DNA of 64,000 nucleotides from Dentipellis sp. KUC8613 (Eukaryota > Basidiomycota > Agaricomycetes > Russulales > Hericiaceae). Both the position numbers and the translations under genes were made by a program. The DNA lies in the NCBI GenBank assembly GCA_002286715.1, contig NSJX01000046.1, forward strand, positions 163,364 to 227,363, given 5' to 3'. Numbering within the stretch: the stretch's first letter is position 1; each line of letters opens with the position of its first letter. Below the pieces are notes generated by a model that made no database searches, had not been told where the DNA came from, and saw nothing but the letters and a program-made list of their open reading frames with translations. Below are positions 10,238 through 22,200 of the stretch, in pieces.

Positions 10238-12159
10238 ATGTCGTCGCCCACACTGATAGCATTGCGATCCTTCATCGACAATGTCCAGAGCCATCAACGC
10301 CTCGGCATAATCGCCACCATTGGGATTGCTACCATCTTACTGCAGCGTTACATTCGAAGCCCGTATCGCAAACTCCCGCCTGGACCAGTTGGCCTGCCAA
10401 TTATCGGAAACCTACTGTCACTCATTGGCAGGCCCCAATTGGTTACATTCTCCGAGTGGAAGCAGACCTACGGTTTGTCCCCCTAGGTATCTCCTATGCA
10501 TGACATTGACGATCATGAAAATTCCAGGCGACCTGACCTACATCACCGTCGCGGGGCAGCGCTTACTTGTCATCAATTCGTGCAAGGCCGCAATTGAACT
10601 TTTGGATCGCCGTTCAGGCAACACCTCGAGCAGACCACGAAATATCGTTGCATTCAGAATTCTTTCCGGCGAGAACATGATGGTTCTCATGGAGAACAAC
10701 ACCTCGTCAGTAGCATGAACTTCGTTCATATCGTATGCTAGCGTTAATATTCTGCGAGGCTTCAGATGGCGCCAAGCCCGTAGAGCTGCGCATGAAGCTT
10801 TGAACAAGGATGTCGCACATCAGTACCACCCAATACAGATGACAGAGGGTGTTCTCCTCGCTGCTGACGTCCTAGCGTCCCCGAAGGACTGGAATGAGCA
10901 TTTTCAACGCCGTGCGGCCTCTCTTATCATGTCTATGGTTTACGATCACCCCCCGATAACAAATCAAGCAACTGGCCACCCAATCCTCGAAATTATCAAT
11001 GCTATAATCAACAGATTTCTGCATGCAGCAAAACCTGGAACGTATCTCGTTGAGTTCTTTCCCTGGATGATGTACATCCCACGCTGGTACGTTCTACGTT
11101 GACCTTGAAGGCGATATCCTTTGAAACCTTACCGTGTGAGTTTAGCCTTGCAAAATGGAGAACGGATGCAGAAGAGCATTGTCGCAAAGATACCATGTAT
11201 TTTGAGAGCCTCGTGAGCGATGTCAAGAAGCGCATGGTACGACGTTTGCAGAGCTGCATCGGTTTTCGCTAAGCTAGTTCCGAGAGAAGGTGTCGGGTAC
11301 CATCCGTGACTGTTTCACCACCAACCTCGTCGAAAATGCCTCGCTCAGCCGACTGACATGCGAGGGAACTGCTTGGCTCGCAGGTACAATGTAGTACGTA
11401 CTCGGTCTGCGCTATGTACCAACGAGATTTGACTTATCATCCTTAGCATCGCTGGGTCGGAGACGTCAGCTAATGTAATGGCCTGGTTCCTCCTTTCCAT
11501 GCTACTCTACCCGGACGCGCAGAATCATGCTCAAAAGGAGCTCGACACCGTCGTCGGCCGATCACGCATTCCTACCTTCGCTGACTTGAATCAGCTGCCG
11601 TACATCCAAGCTCTGGTGAAAGAAGTCCTGCGCTGGCGTTCTCCCTCTCTCTTTGCCGCTCCTCATACGACGTCTTCGGATGACTGGTACGAGGGCATGT
11701 TCATCCCCAAGGGCACCAGCTGCCTTCCCAACATCTGGGTTCTCAATAACGACCCTGAGCTATTCGGCCCTGACGCCACGAGCTTCAATCCCGCCCGGTA
11801 TCTCGACGAGTCTGGACAGCTCAATACCAGCATTCCCGTGGATCACTTCTCGTTCGGATTCGGCCGGCGCGTCTGCGTTGGACAGCATGTCGCGAATAAC
11901 TCGCTCTTCATCGATATCGCGATGCTTCTGTGGGCGACGAAGATCGAGAGGGTCACTGACACTAATGGCGACTTGATTCCACTTGACGCTGACGGCTACG
12001 TCGAAGAGGGATTGGCTGTGTACGTGATCTCTTTCAATGAACAAAAGGCAGCGCTGACACGGGTTTAGCCATCCATTACCATTTGATTGCAAGATCGTGC
12101 CTCGTTTTCCCGAGGCGTCTCTTATCCTGGAGAGCGAGAAAGAGCTGCGCGGGGTCTGA
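10238..12159 (+). CDS. cytochrome P450 monooxygenase A
   Basis: Heme-thiolate monooxygenase of about 500 residues, anchored in the ER membrane by an N-terminal helix (residues ~20-37) before the proline hinge YRKLPPGPVGLP. Visible motifs: C-helix WRQARR, I-helix AGSETS, K-helix ExxR in KEVLRWR, and heme loop FGFGRRVCVG with the ligand cysteine near 11877. At least six introns; splicing at each junction restores one frame, so the gene looks intact. The last intron (about 12010-12060) joins ...EEGLAV to a terminal exon starting HPLPFDCKI and ending KELRGV. This tail is shared by P450-B and P450-D and, less exactly, by P450-C. The fungal CYP family is not assigned; the sequence has the look of the basidiomycete groups often annotated as O-methylsterigmatocystin oxidoreductase-like. 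Substrate unknown. Confidence 0.9.
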
Positions 12160-12219
12160 AGTCCTCGATCATCGGCCGCAATTTGCGGATCCGCATTTGA
12201 ACTCATCAGTGCTTCCGGG

Positions 12220-12400
12220 ACAAGAAGAATGAAGTTTAGAGGGGAGCGAGACATGGCCGCGCAGGAAGAAGTACGGGCGGTGGAGAAAAGGCGCAGGTTG
12301 GATGCTTCGGGTTTAATCAAGGACAGGGAGTAATATGTTATTTCATTCGGATGAAATCCGATGAGTGCCGGTCTGATCACGAATATCTTTTCAGCACCAC
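12220..12400 (+). pseudogene. relic of the cysteine-rich orphan gene (3' end)
   Basis: Just past P450-A the DNA resembles the last ~30 codons of the gene at 8632-9426. It encodes EEVRAVEKRRRLDASGLIKD against KEVWAAEKRRRLKALGLIKD in the intact gene, with a TAA at the same position. The similarity continues past the stop: CTGATCACGAATATCTTTT here against CTAATCACGAGTCTCTTTC. No start or upstream part remains. Confidence 0.75.
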
Positions 12401-12957
12401 TATCCTGGGAGATGGAGCCAGGAGATCTTGTTGCCAGCTATCATCGCGCGAAGACACTCAGCATGGATCTGTTAGTGTCATGGGAGGATTTCTGCTCTCT
12501 TCCGTCTCCCTGGACCAACAGGTTCGGAAGAGAGGTCAAATTCTGGAGTAAGGGCGTAATGACCTTCGAGTGGTGTTTCTCGAAGTGAAGTTACCTGCTT
12601 CGTACATCACAGGGGCTGTATTCACTTCCGTAAGTGTTAAGGTTGTCATGATTGAACGCAATTGATGATAAGTACTACTGCCGTTTAAAATTGACAAAGC
12701 TACGGTGAGTCTGTCTCGCGGCGTCCACAAGTACTTTGCGTCGTGCCCGGCTGTCAAATAGTCTTACCCATAGAATCCCTTATCTACTTATTCCTACTCA
12801 CCAGGTCGCACAGGAATCGCACCGCTCGCAGAATCCCCTTGTCATGGCGCAGCTCACTTTATTCAGGTTGCTCCCGGTACCAGGCACGTTTTCTAATATC
12901 TGTCTTCTAAAAATCTGACTGTGCTAGCTATCTGAAGTCCGAGGATTCAATGCTTCG

Positions 12958-13290
12958 TTAGGTCTAATGACGATCGAATCAGGGCAATCCTCTCCACCCT
13001 GATTTGGCGAATAAGCGACCAATCACTGAAATTGGCTGCAGAGCAACACTTATAGGCGCCTCTTATCGAAGTGTGGTATTCAGAAATCAAGTGGTGAGCC
13101 GACCAACGAAGAGAGGGCTCAGCACATGAACACACAGGAAGTATAGATACATTGTTGAAAGTGGAGATGGGGAGACGGCGGAAAAACAGCCAGGTTTGTC
13201 CAAAGAAGAGGAGTGGTTTATGAGTCATTTAGTATGTTCAAGCGAAATGGCGATTGTGAACGGGTTATCTGACGAATATCCTTTTCCTAG
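12958..13290 (+). pseudogene. relic of the cysteine-rich orphan gene (middle part)
   Basis: A second decayed copy. Its CTAATGACGATCGAATCAGG and following CCTCTCCACCCTGA resemble CTAGCGACGACCGAATCAGG and CCTCCACTCTGA at about 8974-9012 in the intact gene. CTTATCGAAGTGTGGTATTC here parallels CTTATCGAAGCACGACATCC. The downstream spacer motif CGAATATCCTTTTCC also recurs near 13275. The frame is broken. It lies about 690 bp before P450-B, so orphan gene and P450 again occur as a unit. Confidence 0.65.
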
Positions 13291-13432
13291 GATTGCATTC
13301 AGCCGAACAGCTGGAGAATCAAATTGCATTGCCATACTCCCAGCCGCCGGACGTAAAAGGTAGGCTTGAATACGTGTGTCTCCCCCCCCTCGTGCCTGCA
13401 CGCGGCCTGCACGCATGCGCCGGCGAGCCACT

Positions 13433-13834
13433 TCATCGGATGTTTTTCTTTTGGGAGTCTACATGTTGCCTCAAATGCGCTATCCTGTCATATTGTCTTC
13501 GCGCCCGGTCATCATATCGCTTCTGTCTATCTTCTCTTCGCACAGCGGTGCCACCAGTTGGTATTTCATCTCCAATGACACTCATCTTCTTCAGAATCTT
13601 GGCATGTCCATTCAATGTACCGCCAGTTGTGGAAGTGTATGTGCCAGTGGGGATATGTTTGATGTGCATATCAAATGGTACGTAGGATAACTTTGCCATT
13701 TCGTCCGTCTTGACAAATATTTCAGCACAGTATCTCTCTTTGGCCTTGTCTATTTGGATCATATGTCGGAGCCTTCCAGTCAGATTGCCTTCGATGCAAT
13801 TTCCAGACAATGGAGCCAGTCTGACACGATGCAA
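13433..13834 (-). CDS. open frame of unknown status, possibly a gene fragment
   Basis: A 133-codon minus-strand frame between the orphan-gene relic and P450-B. The translation is fairly rich in Lys, Arg and Asp and looks more protein-like than most shadow frames (for example KTDEMAKLSYVPFDMHIKHI). It has no domain I recognise, no signal peptide and no visible intron partners. It could be part of a decayed mobile element or simply chance. Low confidence. Confidence 0.2.
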   Translation of the reverse strand: MHRVRLAPLSGNCIEGNLTGRLRHMIQIDKAKERYCAEIFVKTDEMAKLSYVPFDMHIKHIPTGTYTSTTGGTLNGHAKILKKMSVIGDEIPTGGTAVRREDRQKRYDDRARRQYDRIAHLRQHVDSQKKNIR

Positions 13835-13978
13835 AGATAATGGGCCCGGAAGATTCTTCCCTGGCCATCCACAGGTGCTTAAAATGTGCGCTGTTGTCGT
13901 ACCACCTCCCTTTTACCTAACTACCCACGATCTTGCACAAGGCTGACTTCGCCCACAGGAAAACGCCTGCTCCTTGCC

Positions 13979-15900
13979 ATGACCGAGTCCTCTTCATTCA
14001 ATTCCCTGCCTCTGGCAGGCTACGCCCATAATCGTCATGCCGTTCTCGTCATCTTCGTCATCGGTATTGTCACCGTATTGCTAGTTCGGCACATTCGGAG
14101 TCCGTATCGCAAGCTTCCGCCAGGACCAACTGGTCTGCCTGTCTTCGGAAACCTCTTGACTCTGGCAAACAGACCTGATATTGCTAAATTTACTGAGTGG
14201 AAGAAGACGTACGGTGCGTTTCTATCTACCGCGGTTCTGATGTGAAATTGACGGTGTAGTGGAAGGCGACTTAATTCATTTCAGTGCACTTGGACAGCGC
14301 ATTATCGTCATTACCTCGAATCAAGCTGCCGTGGATCTTCTCGAGCATCGTTCTGGAAAATATTCCGACAGGCCCCAGAGTATCGTAGCAAACACACTCA
14401 CAGGCGGTCATATAATGGTCTTGAAATCCTGTGATGCAGCGTAAGTCACATCTTCCGACTCCGTCATATGTTTCTGATTATGTACTTCTAATAGCTGGCG
14501 CCGACATCGCAGAGCTGCAAATGATGCCCTGAAAAAAGATATCGTGCATCAATACCGACTCACGGAGACAACAGAAGCAATTGTCCTCGCATCGGACTTG
14601 CTTGCATGCCCAGAGGACTGGAAGGCTCACTTCAGGCGTCGTGCTGCATCGCTGATTATATCGATAGTCTATGATCATCCACCAATCGACAAGGAAGACA
14701 CCGACAAGACATCGTTTAAGAAAATTAGCGAGATAACGGATCGGCTCATATTGGGTTCGAAACCCGGGGAGTATTTAGTGGATCTCCTGCCGTGGATGGT
14801 GCACATACCACGCCGGTATGTGGTGGACCTTGTCTTCCGATGATTCTGAGTTTACGCATCATTGGTATAGTTTTGCTAAATGGCGAAGGTTCGCGGAAGA
14901 ACATTTCAAGAACGATTCCGAGTACCTCGAAAGTCTCGTCGATGGTGTCAAGGAGCGCATGGTAGGGAACTCGCCGTTCAAATTAGCATCTAATTTATCA
15001 AGGCTGCAGACATTGGGTACAATCCGAAGCTGTTTCACCACCGTTCTCGTTGAAAACATGACATCTTACAAGCTTACCTCGGAGGAGAATGCTTGGCTCG
15101 CCGGTACCATGTAGTACGTCTATTCATCTCGTTCTTCTTTCCCTACGTGACTTCATTGACATCTCGTTACTAGCATTGGTGGGACGGAGACGTCTGCCAC
15201 CATGCTGCCCTGGTTCCTAAAGGCCATGTTGTTGTATCCGAACGTACAACAGCGCGCTCAGGACGAGCTCGACGCTGTCGTGGGCCGCTCACGCGCCCCA
15301 ACCTTCGCCGACTTCGATCAATTGCCATACATCCAAGCCATGGTGCATGAGCTCTTGCGCTGGCGTTCACCAACCCTCTTTGGATTCCCCCGCTCAACTT
15401 CCGAAGATGATTGGTACAACGGCATGTTCATACCGAAGGGCACGATCTGTCTGCCGCACGCGTGGCTTCTGAACAGAGATCCCGAGCTGTTTGGCCCTGA
15501 CGCGGCCGATTTTAATCCTGCCCGCTATCTCGATGAGACGGGAAGACTGAAGACAGACATGCCGGAACATTTGTCTTTCGGTTTTGGAAAACGGGTCTGC
15601 GTCGGGAAACATGTCGCAAACGACATATTATTCATCGATATTGCTTTGGTTCTTTGGTCATCGAATATCGAGCGTGTCAGAGATCCGAATGGTGAACCGG
15701 TCCCTATGGATAAGGACGGGTACGTGGAACATGGTATCGTGGTGTAAGTGTGCTACGCCTCTTTGAGCTGTAATTTTCCGAGGTGATACTCAAAGAGAAT
15801 GCTTTGCAGTAATCCGTTGCCGTTTGATTGCAAGATCTCACCTCGCTTCCCCGAGGTATCGTCTATCCTGGATGACGAGAAGGAGTTGCGGGGTATCTGA
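13979..15900 (+). CDS. cytochrome P450 monooxygenase B
   Basis: Paralog of P450-A with the same layout: membrane helix (VLVIFVIGIVTVLLV), hinge YRKLPPGPTGLP, C-helix WRRHRRA-type region, I-helix GGTETS, K-helix HELLRWR, and heme loop FGFGKRVCVG near 15575-15605. About seven short introns; splicing across 14214-14261, 14441-14494, 14817-14869 and 15745-15810 keeps one frame. The terminal exon reads NPLPFDCKI...ELRGI, matching P450-A. The sequence is clearly diverged from A (for example GKHVANDILF against GQHVANNSLF), so the duplication is older than the one linking A and D. The ATG at 13979 is followed by a Ser-rich leader and the anchor helix. Likely ER membrane enzyme; substrate unknown. Confidence 0.88.
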
Positions 15901-16272
15901 AGTTATCGCTGGTCACGGTCAAGCAGTATGGATCATAGATATATTTTTTGAAGCACTGGGTTGATGTTCTCGTATCGACGTTGTTTTTCCTGGTTACAGT
16001 CCAGAGAGCCGTTTCGAGTTGGTTTGCAATAATGACGCCCCGGGGAATTAGTACTATATCAGGCCGCCACGTTTTAGATGTTCACATGCATCGATATACG
16101 CTATTTCTCTCCCGCAGAGCCCACGGTTTAGCTGGCGTTGCATGATACCACGGAGGCGACACTTGCAAATTACTGTTAGCGCTGCTATCAATTACATTTC
16201 ATTACCCCTCTATCTCATGTTACACAAGCACGACGACGCAGAAAGCAAGCAAAGAAGAAAGGGGGAAACCGT
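15901..16272. other. intergenic between convergent genes
   Basis: About 370 bp between the stop codons of P450-B (+) and prolyl-tRNA synthetase (-). It should hold both 3' untranslated regions. No gene, repeat or RNA is apparent. Confidence 0.5.
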
Positions 16273-18803
16273 CTAATACGACCGGCCGAACAAGGTCCAG
16301 CGCTTCGCGTCGCTGCCACACGCGGGGCACTTGGTCTGCCCGGGCACGATCTTCGACCAGCGGTCCTGGTCGAACGGAATCGCGAGCGACTTGGCACCCG
16401 CGGACGGCGCGCGCTCGTCCTGCGGCTCCGCACTGCGCGTCGCACATACCATCAGCCATAAGTCACGCACACAGAGAGAGGGTACTCACGAGCGACCGCT
16501 GCGCTCCTTGATGTCGTCCTCGCATGCCTCCGCCTCGCACCACGGAATCGCAACAACGCACTTGTTGTCCAGCGCGGGCACGACGTCCTCCCACTTGGTC
16601 GCCTCCCGGATCCGCTCGTCGTACAGCGCCTTTGCGCGCGCGAACATCTCGTTCTGGATCGTCTCGAGCAGCGCGGGGACCGCCTTGTCGATGCCGTCGA
16701 GCGGGACAGGCGCCTTGGCGCCCGTGTCCCTGCGCACGCCGAGCGTCTGCGCCTTGGCGAGGTCCTGCGGGCCGATCTCGAGGCGCAGGGGCACGCCCTT
16801 CTGCTCCCACTCGTTGAACTTCCAGCCGGGCGTGTAGCCCTCGCGGAGGTCCGCGCGCGCGCGCACGCCGGCGCGCTTGAGCAGCTTGACGAGCTCGGCG
16901 CACTTGTCGCCGATCTCGGCGCGCTGCGCGTCGGTCGTCTTGGCGGTGATGCCGCAAGGGACGACGACGACCTGGACGGACGCGACGCGCGGGGGCAGGA
17001 CGAGGCCCTGGTTGTCGCCGTGGGTCATGACCATGACGCCGATGGTGCGCGTCGAGAGGCCCCAGGAGTTCTGCCAGACGTAGGTCTTGCCCTGGCCCGA
17101 GGGGTCGTTCGGGTCCTCGACGAAGATGTTGAACATCTCTGGCTTGGAGAAGTTCTGGCCGAGGTGGTGGGAGGTGGCGGCCTGAATACCGCGGCCGGAG
17201 GTGGGGATGAAGCCCTCAATGGTGGTGGTGTAGAGCGCGCCGGCGAACTTTTCCTTTTCGGATTTGACGCCGGGGATGACGGGCACGGCGAGGAGCTCCT
17301 CGTAGACGCGGCGGTAGAGGTCGAGGATCTCGAGGACCTCGCGATCGGCTTCGGGCTTGGTGAGGTGGGCGGTGTGACCCTCCTGCCAGAGGTATTCACG
17401 GGTGCGGAGGAACGGCTCTGTGCGGTGTTAGCGAGTGCTGCAATGAAGGAGAAACGACGTACGAGGGCTCTTGAATTCCCAGCGGACGACGCTGTTCCAC
17501 TGGTTGATTTTGAGAGGAAGGTCGCGGTGGCTCTTGATCCACTTGGCATAGTCTAGCCTATCATGTCAGACAACGTTCTGCAAAGAAATGTAGTGGACAT
17601 ACAGGGGTACATGGCGGTTTCGGAGGTAGGACGGATGGCAATGGGTTCTTCGAGATCTGACTGGCCACTGAATCGGAGGGCATCATAAGCAGTTCGGAAA
17701 TGCATACAGGAAAGGGTGACTCACGCTCTTGTCACCCAAGCGACTTCGGGAGAGAAGCCCTCGATGTGATCCTTCTCCCGCTCGAGCACCTTTTGCGAGA
17801 TGAACATGGGGAAGTACGCGTTCTCGACGTCCATCTCCTTAATTTTGGAGTTGAACCACTCTGCGCGCGCATATATCAATACCGTTGTACAAAAAAAGTC
17901 AAATGACATACCCTGGATGATCTCCCAGATCGAGAACGACCACGGCCTGAGAATGTAGCATCCGCTGACGCTATAGTACTCGAGCATGTCTGCCTTGAGC
18001 AGCACCTAGTCGAGCGCGACGTCGTCAGCTTATCAGCACTACTCAAGTAGCGAGAAAAACAGGCGCACATTCGTATACCAGCCCGCAAAATCGACCTCTT
18101 TCTTCACACCAATGGCGATTTGCACGGCGCCCTCAATCTTAGCATCGCCCTTCTTCTCTGCCGCCGGCTTCGCCGCTGCCGCCGGAGCTGGGGCACCCCC
18201 CTCTGCCTTGAGGGCAGCAAAATCGACTTCGTGAAGCTTCGTCTCAGCGGTCTCGAATTTGCGAAGGTAGGCGAGAAGGTCTTTTCCGGAGAGAAAGAGG
18301 GTCTCTTTCGAGGAGCCCGCGTGGACAGCGAAGGGGCCTGCGGCTTCTGCGAGCGAGGCGTCGAAAACGGTGATGACTTTTGAGAAAGTCTGCTCATTCA
18401 GAGCAAGAGGAGAAACTGTGCATTTGCCCTCCCGTAAGTCAAATAGCCAGTGAGAGATGCAAAAACACGCACGAGAGTCCTTATCGAGCGCGAAAAACTC
18501 CTTCAAAAGGTCCTCCGAGGCGAGGCGCAGATCCTTCAAATTGAGCTTCTTGCCGAGCGCGCCTGAGCTTGTCTCGGTCTCATCACGCGCGACGATGACC
18601 ACAGGCACTGGGGTGGCATTTTTGGCAGTCTTGGGCTTGAAGACAAGCGTCTTGACGAGCTCGAACGAGGATGGGGCGCCGTTCGCTGCCTGAAGTGCAG
18701 CGCGCCATTCGGCGGGCGAGGTAGCCGGGGCGTGCGCGACTGAGGCCAGAGGGGCGATGCTGAGCGCAGAAAGCGCCTTTGTGAGGGCGTCGAGCGAGGC
18801 CAT
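16273..18803 (-). CDS. prolyl-tRNA synthetase, cytosolic, with N-terminal editing-like domain
   Basis: Class II aminoacyl-tRNA synthetase charging tRNA-Pro in the cytosol. The first ~200 residues (from [11 protein letters not shown]) look like the YbaK/ProX-type editing domain fused to fungal ProRS. It is followed by an Ala/Pro/Lys linker and the catalytic core. In the core are [17 protein letters not shown] (near 17460-17545), [16 protein letters not shown] (near 17350-17410), and the motif 3 region [20 protein letters not shown] (17010-17080). The anticodon-binding domain begins at [12 protein letters not shown]. The protein ends with a cysteine pair (CPAC) and WTLFGRSY, the usual eukaryotic/archaeal ProRS C-terminus. 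Several introns. The ATG at 18803 is the first in the frame after a GC-rich leader. Essential housekeeping gene; its only oddity is its place between P450 clusters. Confidence 0.93.
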
Positions 18804-19005
18804 GCGGGTGTGTGCGTGCGACGACGAGAGTGAGGAGGAGAAACGGTATCGGGCTTGATCCAGGAAAGCAAAATTCGGGCGTGACTCGACGCGTTTGGTC
18901 GTTATCAGATGTGCCAGCGGGCGCGGGCGCAGGGCGGGGACGCTATTGCGGCCGACGAGGCGCACGACACCGAGGCTGCCCGCTCGCATGCGGGAGCGGC
19001 AGGAT

Positions 19006-19050
19006 GGCGGGGGGCGGGAGGGGCGGGAGGGGCGGGCGGGGCGGGCGGGC
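19006..19050. repeat. GGGCGG-rich tract upstream of prolyl-tRNA synthetase
   Basis: Tandem GGGCGGGA/GGGCGGGC units lie about 205-250 bp upstream of the ProRS start codon. Runs of three or four G separated by one to three bases could form a quadruplex on the plus strand. It lies in the space between two same-strand synthetase genes and may be promoter sequence. Confidence 0.7.
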
Positions 19051-19236
19051 GTGAACAGGGCGCGCTTTTCACCACCGTTGCGACGGTCACATCTAATCTT
19101 CACGCCTCGGCTACGAGTCATCCTATATTTTATTTATGAGCGAACTGTTCGCGACCTAATTGTGAGGAGGGTAGTGGATGTGTTTGTATTATAGTGGGAT
19201 TATGTGTGGTAATTGTAGTGTATAGTGTACGGTAGT

Positions 19237-22200
19237 CTACGGTTGCGGCGGCACCACATCTGTGCATCTAGCGCACAGAGTATCTTCCTCTTTTCGACTA
19301 TAGGTCCAACACCTCGGACACTTGCTGTGAGTTGCGGGGCGCACGCGAATGTGGATATCACCCAAGGAGTCGGTATAAAGCCAGGCTGGTTCTGACGTTT
19401 TGAGGGGCTCTTTGTCGGTCACCGTAGCATCAGAGACGATGAACAGTGTTTTTAAGAAAGGTTCTACGAGCCGACGTTAGATTTTGGATATATGAAAGAA
19501 CGGATTGGTGAGGAACTGACCCTGAGCCCGAAGAACAGAGACGAGAGGGCTCGCATTAGGCCCGTGGTTGGGCAAAACAATATCGACTTCGGCTTCTAAA
19601 GAGCTCTTCAAGTTCCTGCGGACAAGATCAGAACCAATTCGATTAGAGAAACGAGCAGCGCGTACTTATCGCTCCGCGCCTTCTCCAGCAGGGCCAGAAC
19701 CGAGCTGCGAACGGTAAGCAGAGCGGTCATATCCTTCTCTGCAGCCACATCCTCCCATTCTGATGACTTTTTCGAAGTTTCAGCTTTCAACGCCATGCGG
19801 CAGACCAATTTGAGGGCGGCTCACCAGAGGTTTCCAAGTCTTCATGAATACCGAAGTGCCGCTTGCCTTATCATCACCGCCATTCACGGCGGTATGGTGA
19901 ATCTCCTCCGCGAGATGGGGAAGCACGGGTGCCATGACGTGCGTTATTGTCGCCAATACTTGTTCGAGGGCAGTTACCACTGAGCGACGCTCGAAGCTCG
20001 TCAGGCTGTCAGCATAAAGAGTGTCCTTGGTAATGTCGAAGTAGAGGGACGACAATGTGATATTAGCAAAGTTTGTCAAAGAATTGATAACTGAAGTAGG
20101 CACGTCAATGTAAGAATCGACCACTAATAGGAAAGGAGTAACACCGATACGCACCTTTGGGGAAGTTGTAGGTCGCATAGCCATCCAACGCTGTCTGCTC
20201 GAGCTTGTACAGCTCATGCATGACGTACCGTTCCGCCTGTTGATCATATATGAATCGCCACCCACTTTTCAAATGATCAGTACATACCAGCCTAAACTCC
20301 CCATGCTCAACGCGTCGCAGCTGCGCCCGCGCCTCCTCATTCCCGATATTACCGAGAATGAATCGCGCAGAGTTCCGAATCTTGCGCAGCGCCTCGGCTG
20401 CCTGCGCAAGCACAGTGGGCCCAATCGACATGTCACGCCAGTACTCAACCGTGGCTGCCCACAGCCGGAGGACATCCGCGCCATACGCCGGGTTCTTCTT
20501 CTTGTCCTGCGCATCTCTTCAGTTCTGCATATCAAACCGCCTTCACGCTGAATGAAGACACACCTTCCCGCCCTTGATGACCTCCATCGGGCTGACCACA
20601 TTCCCCAGCGACTTGCTCATCTTCTTCCCGTCCTGATCCAGCACCATCCCATGCGTGATCAGCGTCCCATACGGCGCCTGTGCCACCCCGCTCGCGCCGA
20701 CGGCGGTAAGCAGCTGGCTCTGGAACCACCCGCGATGCTGGTCCGAGCCCTCGAGGCACACATCCGCCCTCGGCCTGCCGTCGCGCTCGCTCAGCTGCGC
20801 CCACGACGTCCCGCTGTCGAACCACACGTCCATGGTGTCCGTCCCACGCACCCAGGTCTCCTTGGCATCCTCGCCGTCCGTGCGGAGTGCGGGCAGCACG
20901 AAGTCCTCGATGGGCCCATTCCACCAGTGCGCGAGGCCCTTCTCTTCCAGCACGGAGATGATGTGCTCGAGGCTCGCAGAGTCGAGGATGACGTCGCCGT
21001 TGTGGGACAGCCACGGGATAGGAATGCCCCAGACGCGCTGGCGCGAGATGCACCACTCCGAGCGCGATTTGATGAACGAGTCGAGGCGGTTGCGCGCTGA
21101 GGGCATAGCAGAGGTTAGCAATATGAAGAACGGATGAAAAAAAGTGGCTTTACAGATGGACGGCTGGAAGGCAACATCTTCGAGAGCTGTAAGAGCATCT
21201 TCCTTGATATTATCCAGGTTCGCGAACCATTGTTGGGTAGCACTGATGTCGGAGCGGTGAGCATTTAGGTCCAGGCAATGGACCGCAAGCGTACGTGATG
21301 ATAATGGGCTCGTTCGTCTTCCAATCGTACGGATACCGGTGCTTTATCTTCTCGACCTTCATAAGTACGCCGAGTTGCTCCAGGAGCTTGACCATAGACT
21401 TCGAGCCTTCCGAAAGCACCGGCTTGCCCACCAACGTCTGCGCTACGTCGTCACCGACGATATCGCTTACTGACGGTCCGAAGGCACCGTGCTTGTCGAC
21501 ATGATTGAACACGTCGGACGAGTGCTTGACAATTTCCAAGGAGCTGAAGAGATTGTAGTCTTCGTAGCCGTGCGAGGGCGCGCAATGAACGAGACCAGTG
21601 CCAGAATCGGGAGTCACGTGGGAGGAGGGGACGATCTTCCACGAATACGTCTCACGTTGCGTTGAGTCAACGAGTGATTGGAAGAGACCATGGTAAGCAG
21701 TACCAGCGAGATCGGATCCTTAAGTTAAACACTAGATCAGGATAGCTGAAGGCCTTCACAGATGAGCTTGGCTCACCTTCGATATTTCCAAGGACGTCCA
21801 CATCGCCTACAACATGAGCAAGAGCAGATAGGCGGTCTGCAGCGACGATGAGCACGCCATCTGCGGTGTCCTTTTGCTTTACCAATAGATATTCCATCTC
21901 CGGGTTAACGGCAATTCCCTATTGCAGTGGTCAGCGGGATGAGAGATATGTCATACCAAGTGAATATATCTTACCATATTAGCGGTCAGTGTCCACGGTG
22001 TTGTCGTCCAGACCAGAAGCTTGACATTCTTCTCACCGGCTAGCAACTTGCGCAAGGCAGGCTTCATGCCATCCGACTTCACGTCGACAGTGTAGGTAAC
22101 ATATACGGAGTGAGAGACGTGGTCGTCCCTGTAGACCAGCTCAGCTTCCGCCAGAGCGGTTTGCGAAGAGGGCGAGAAGTATACAGGGCGGTAGTACTGG

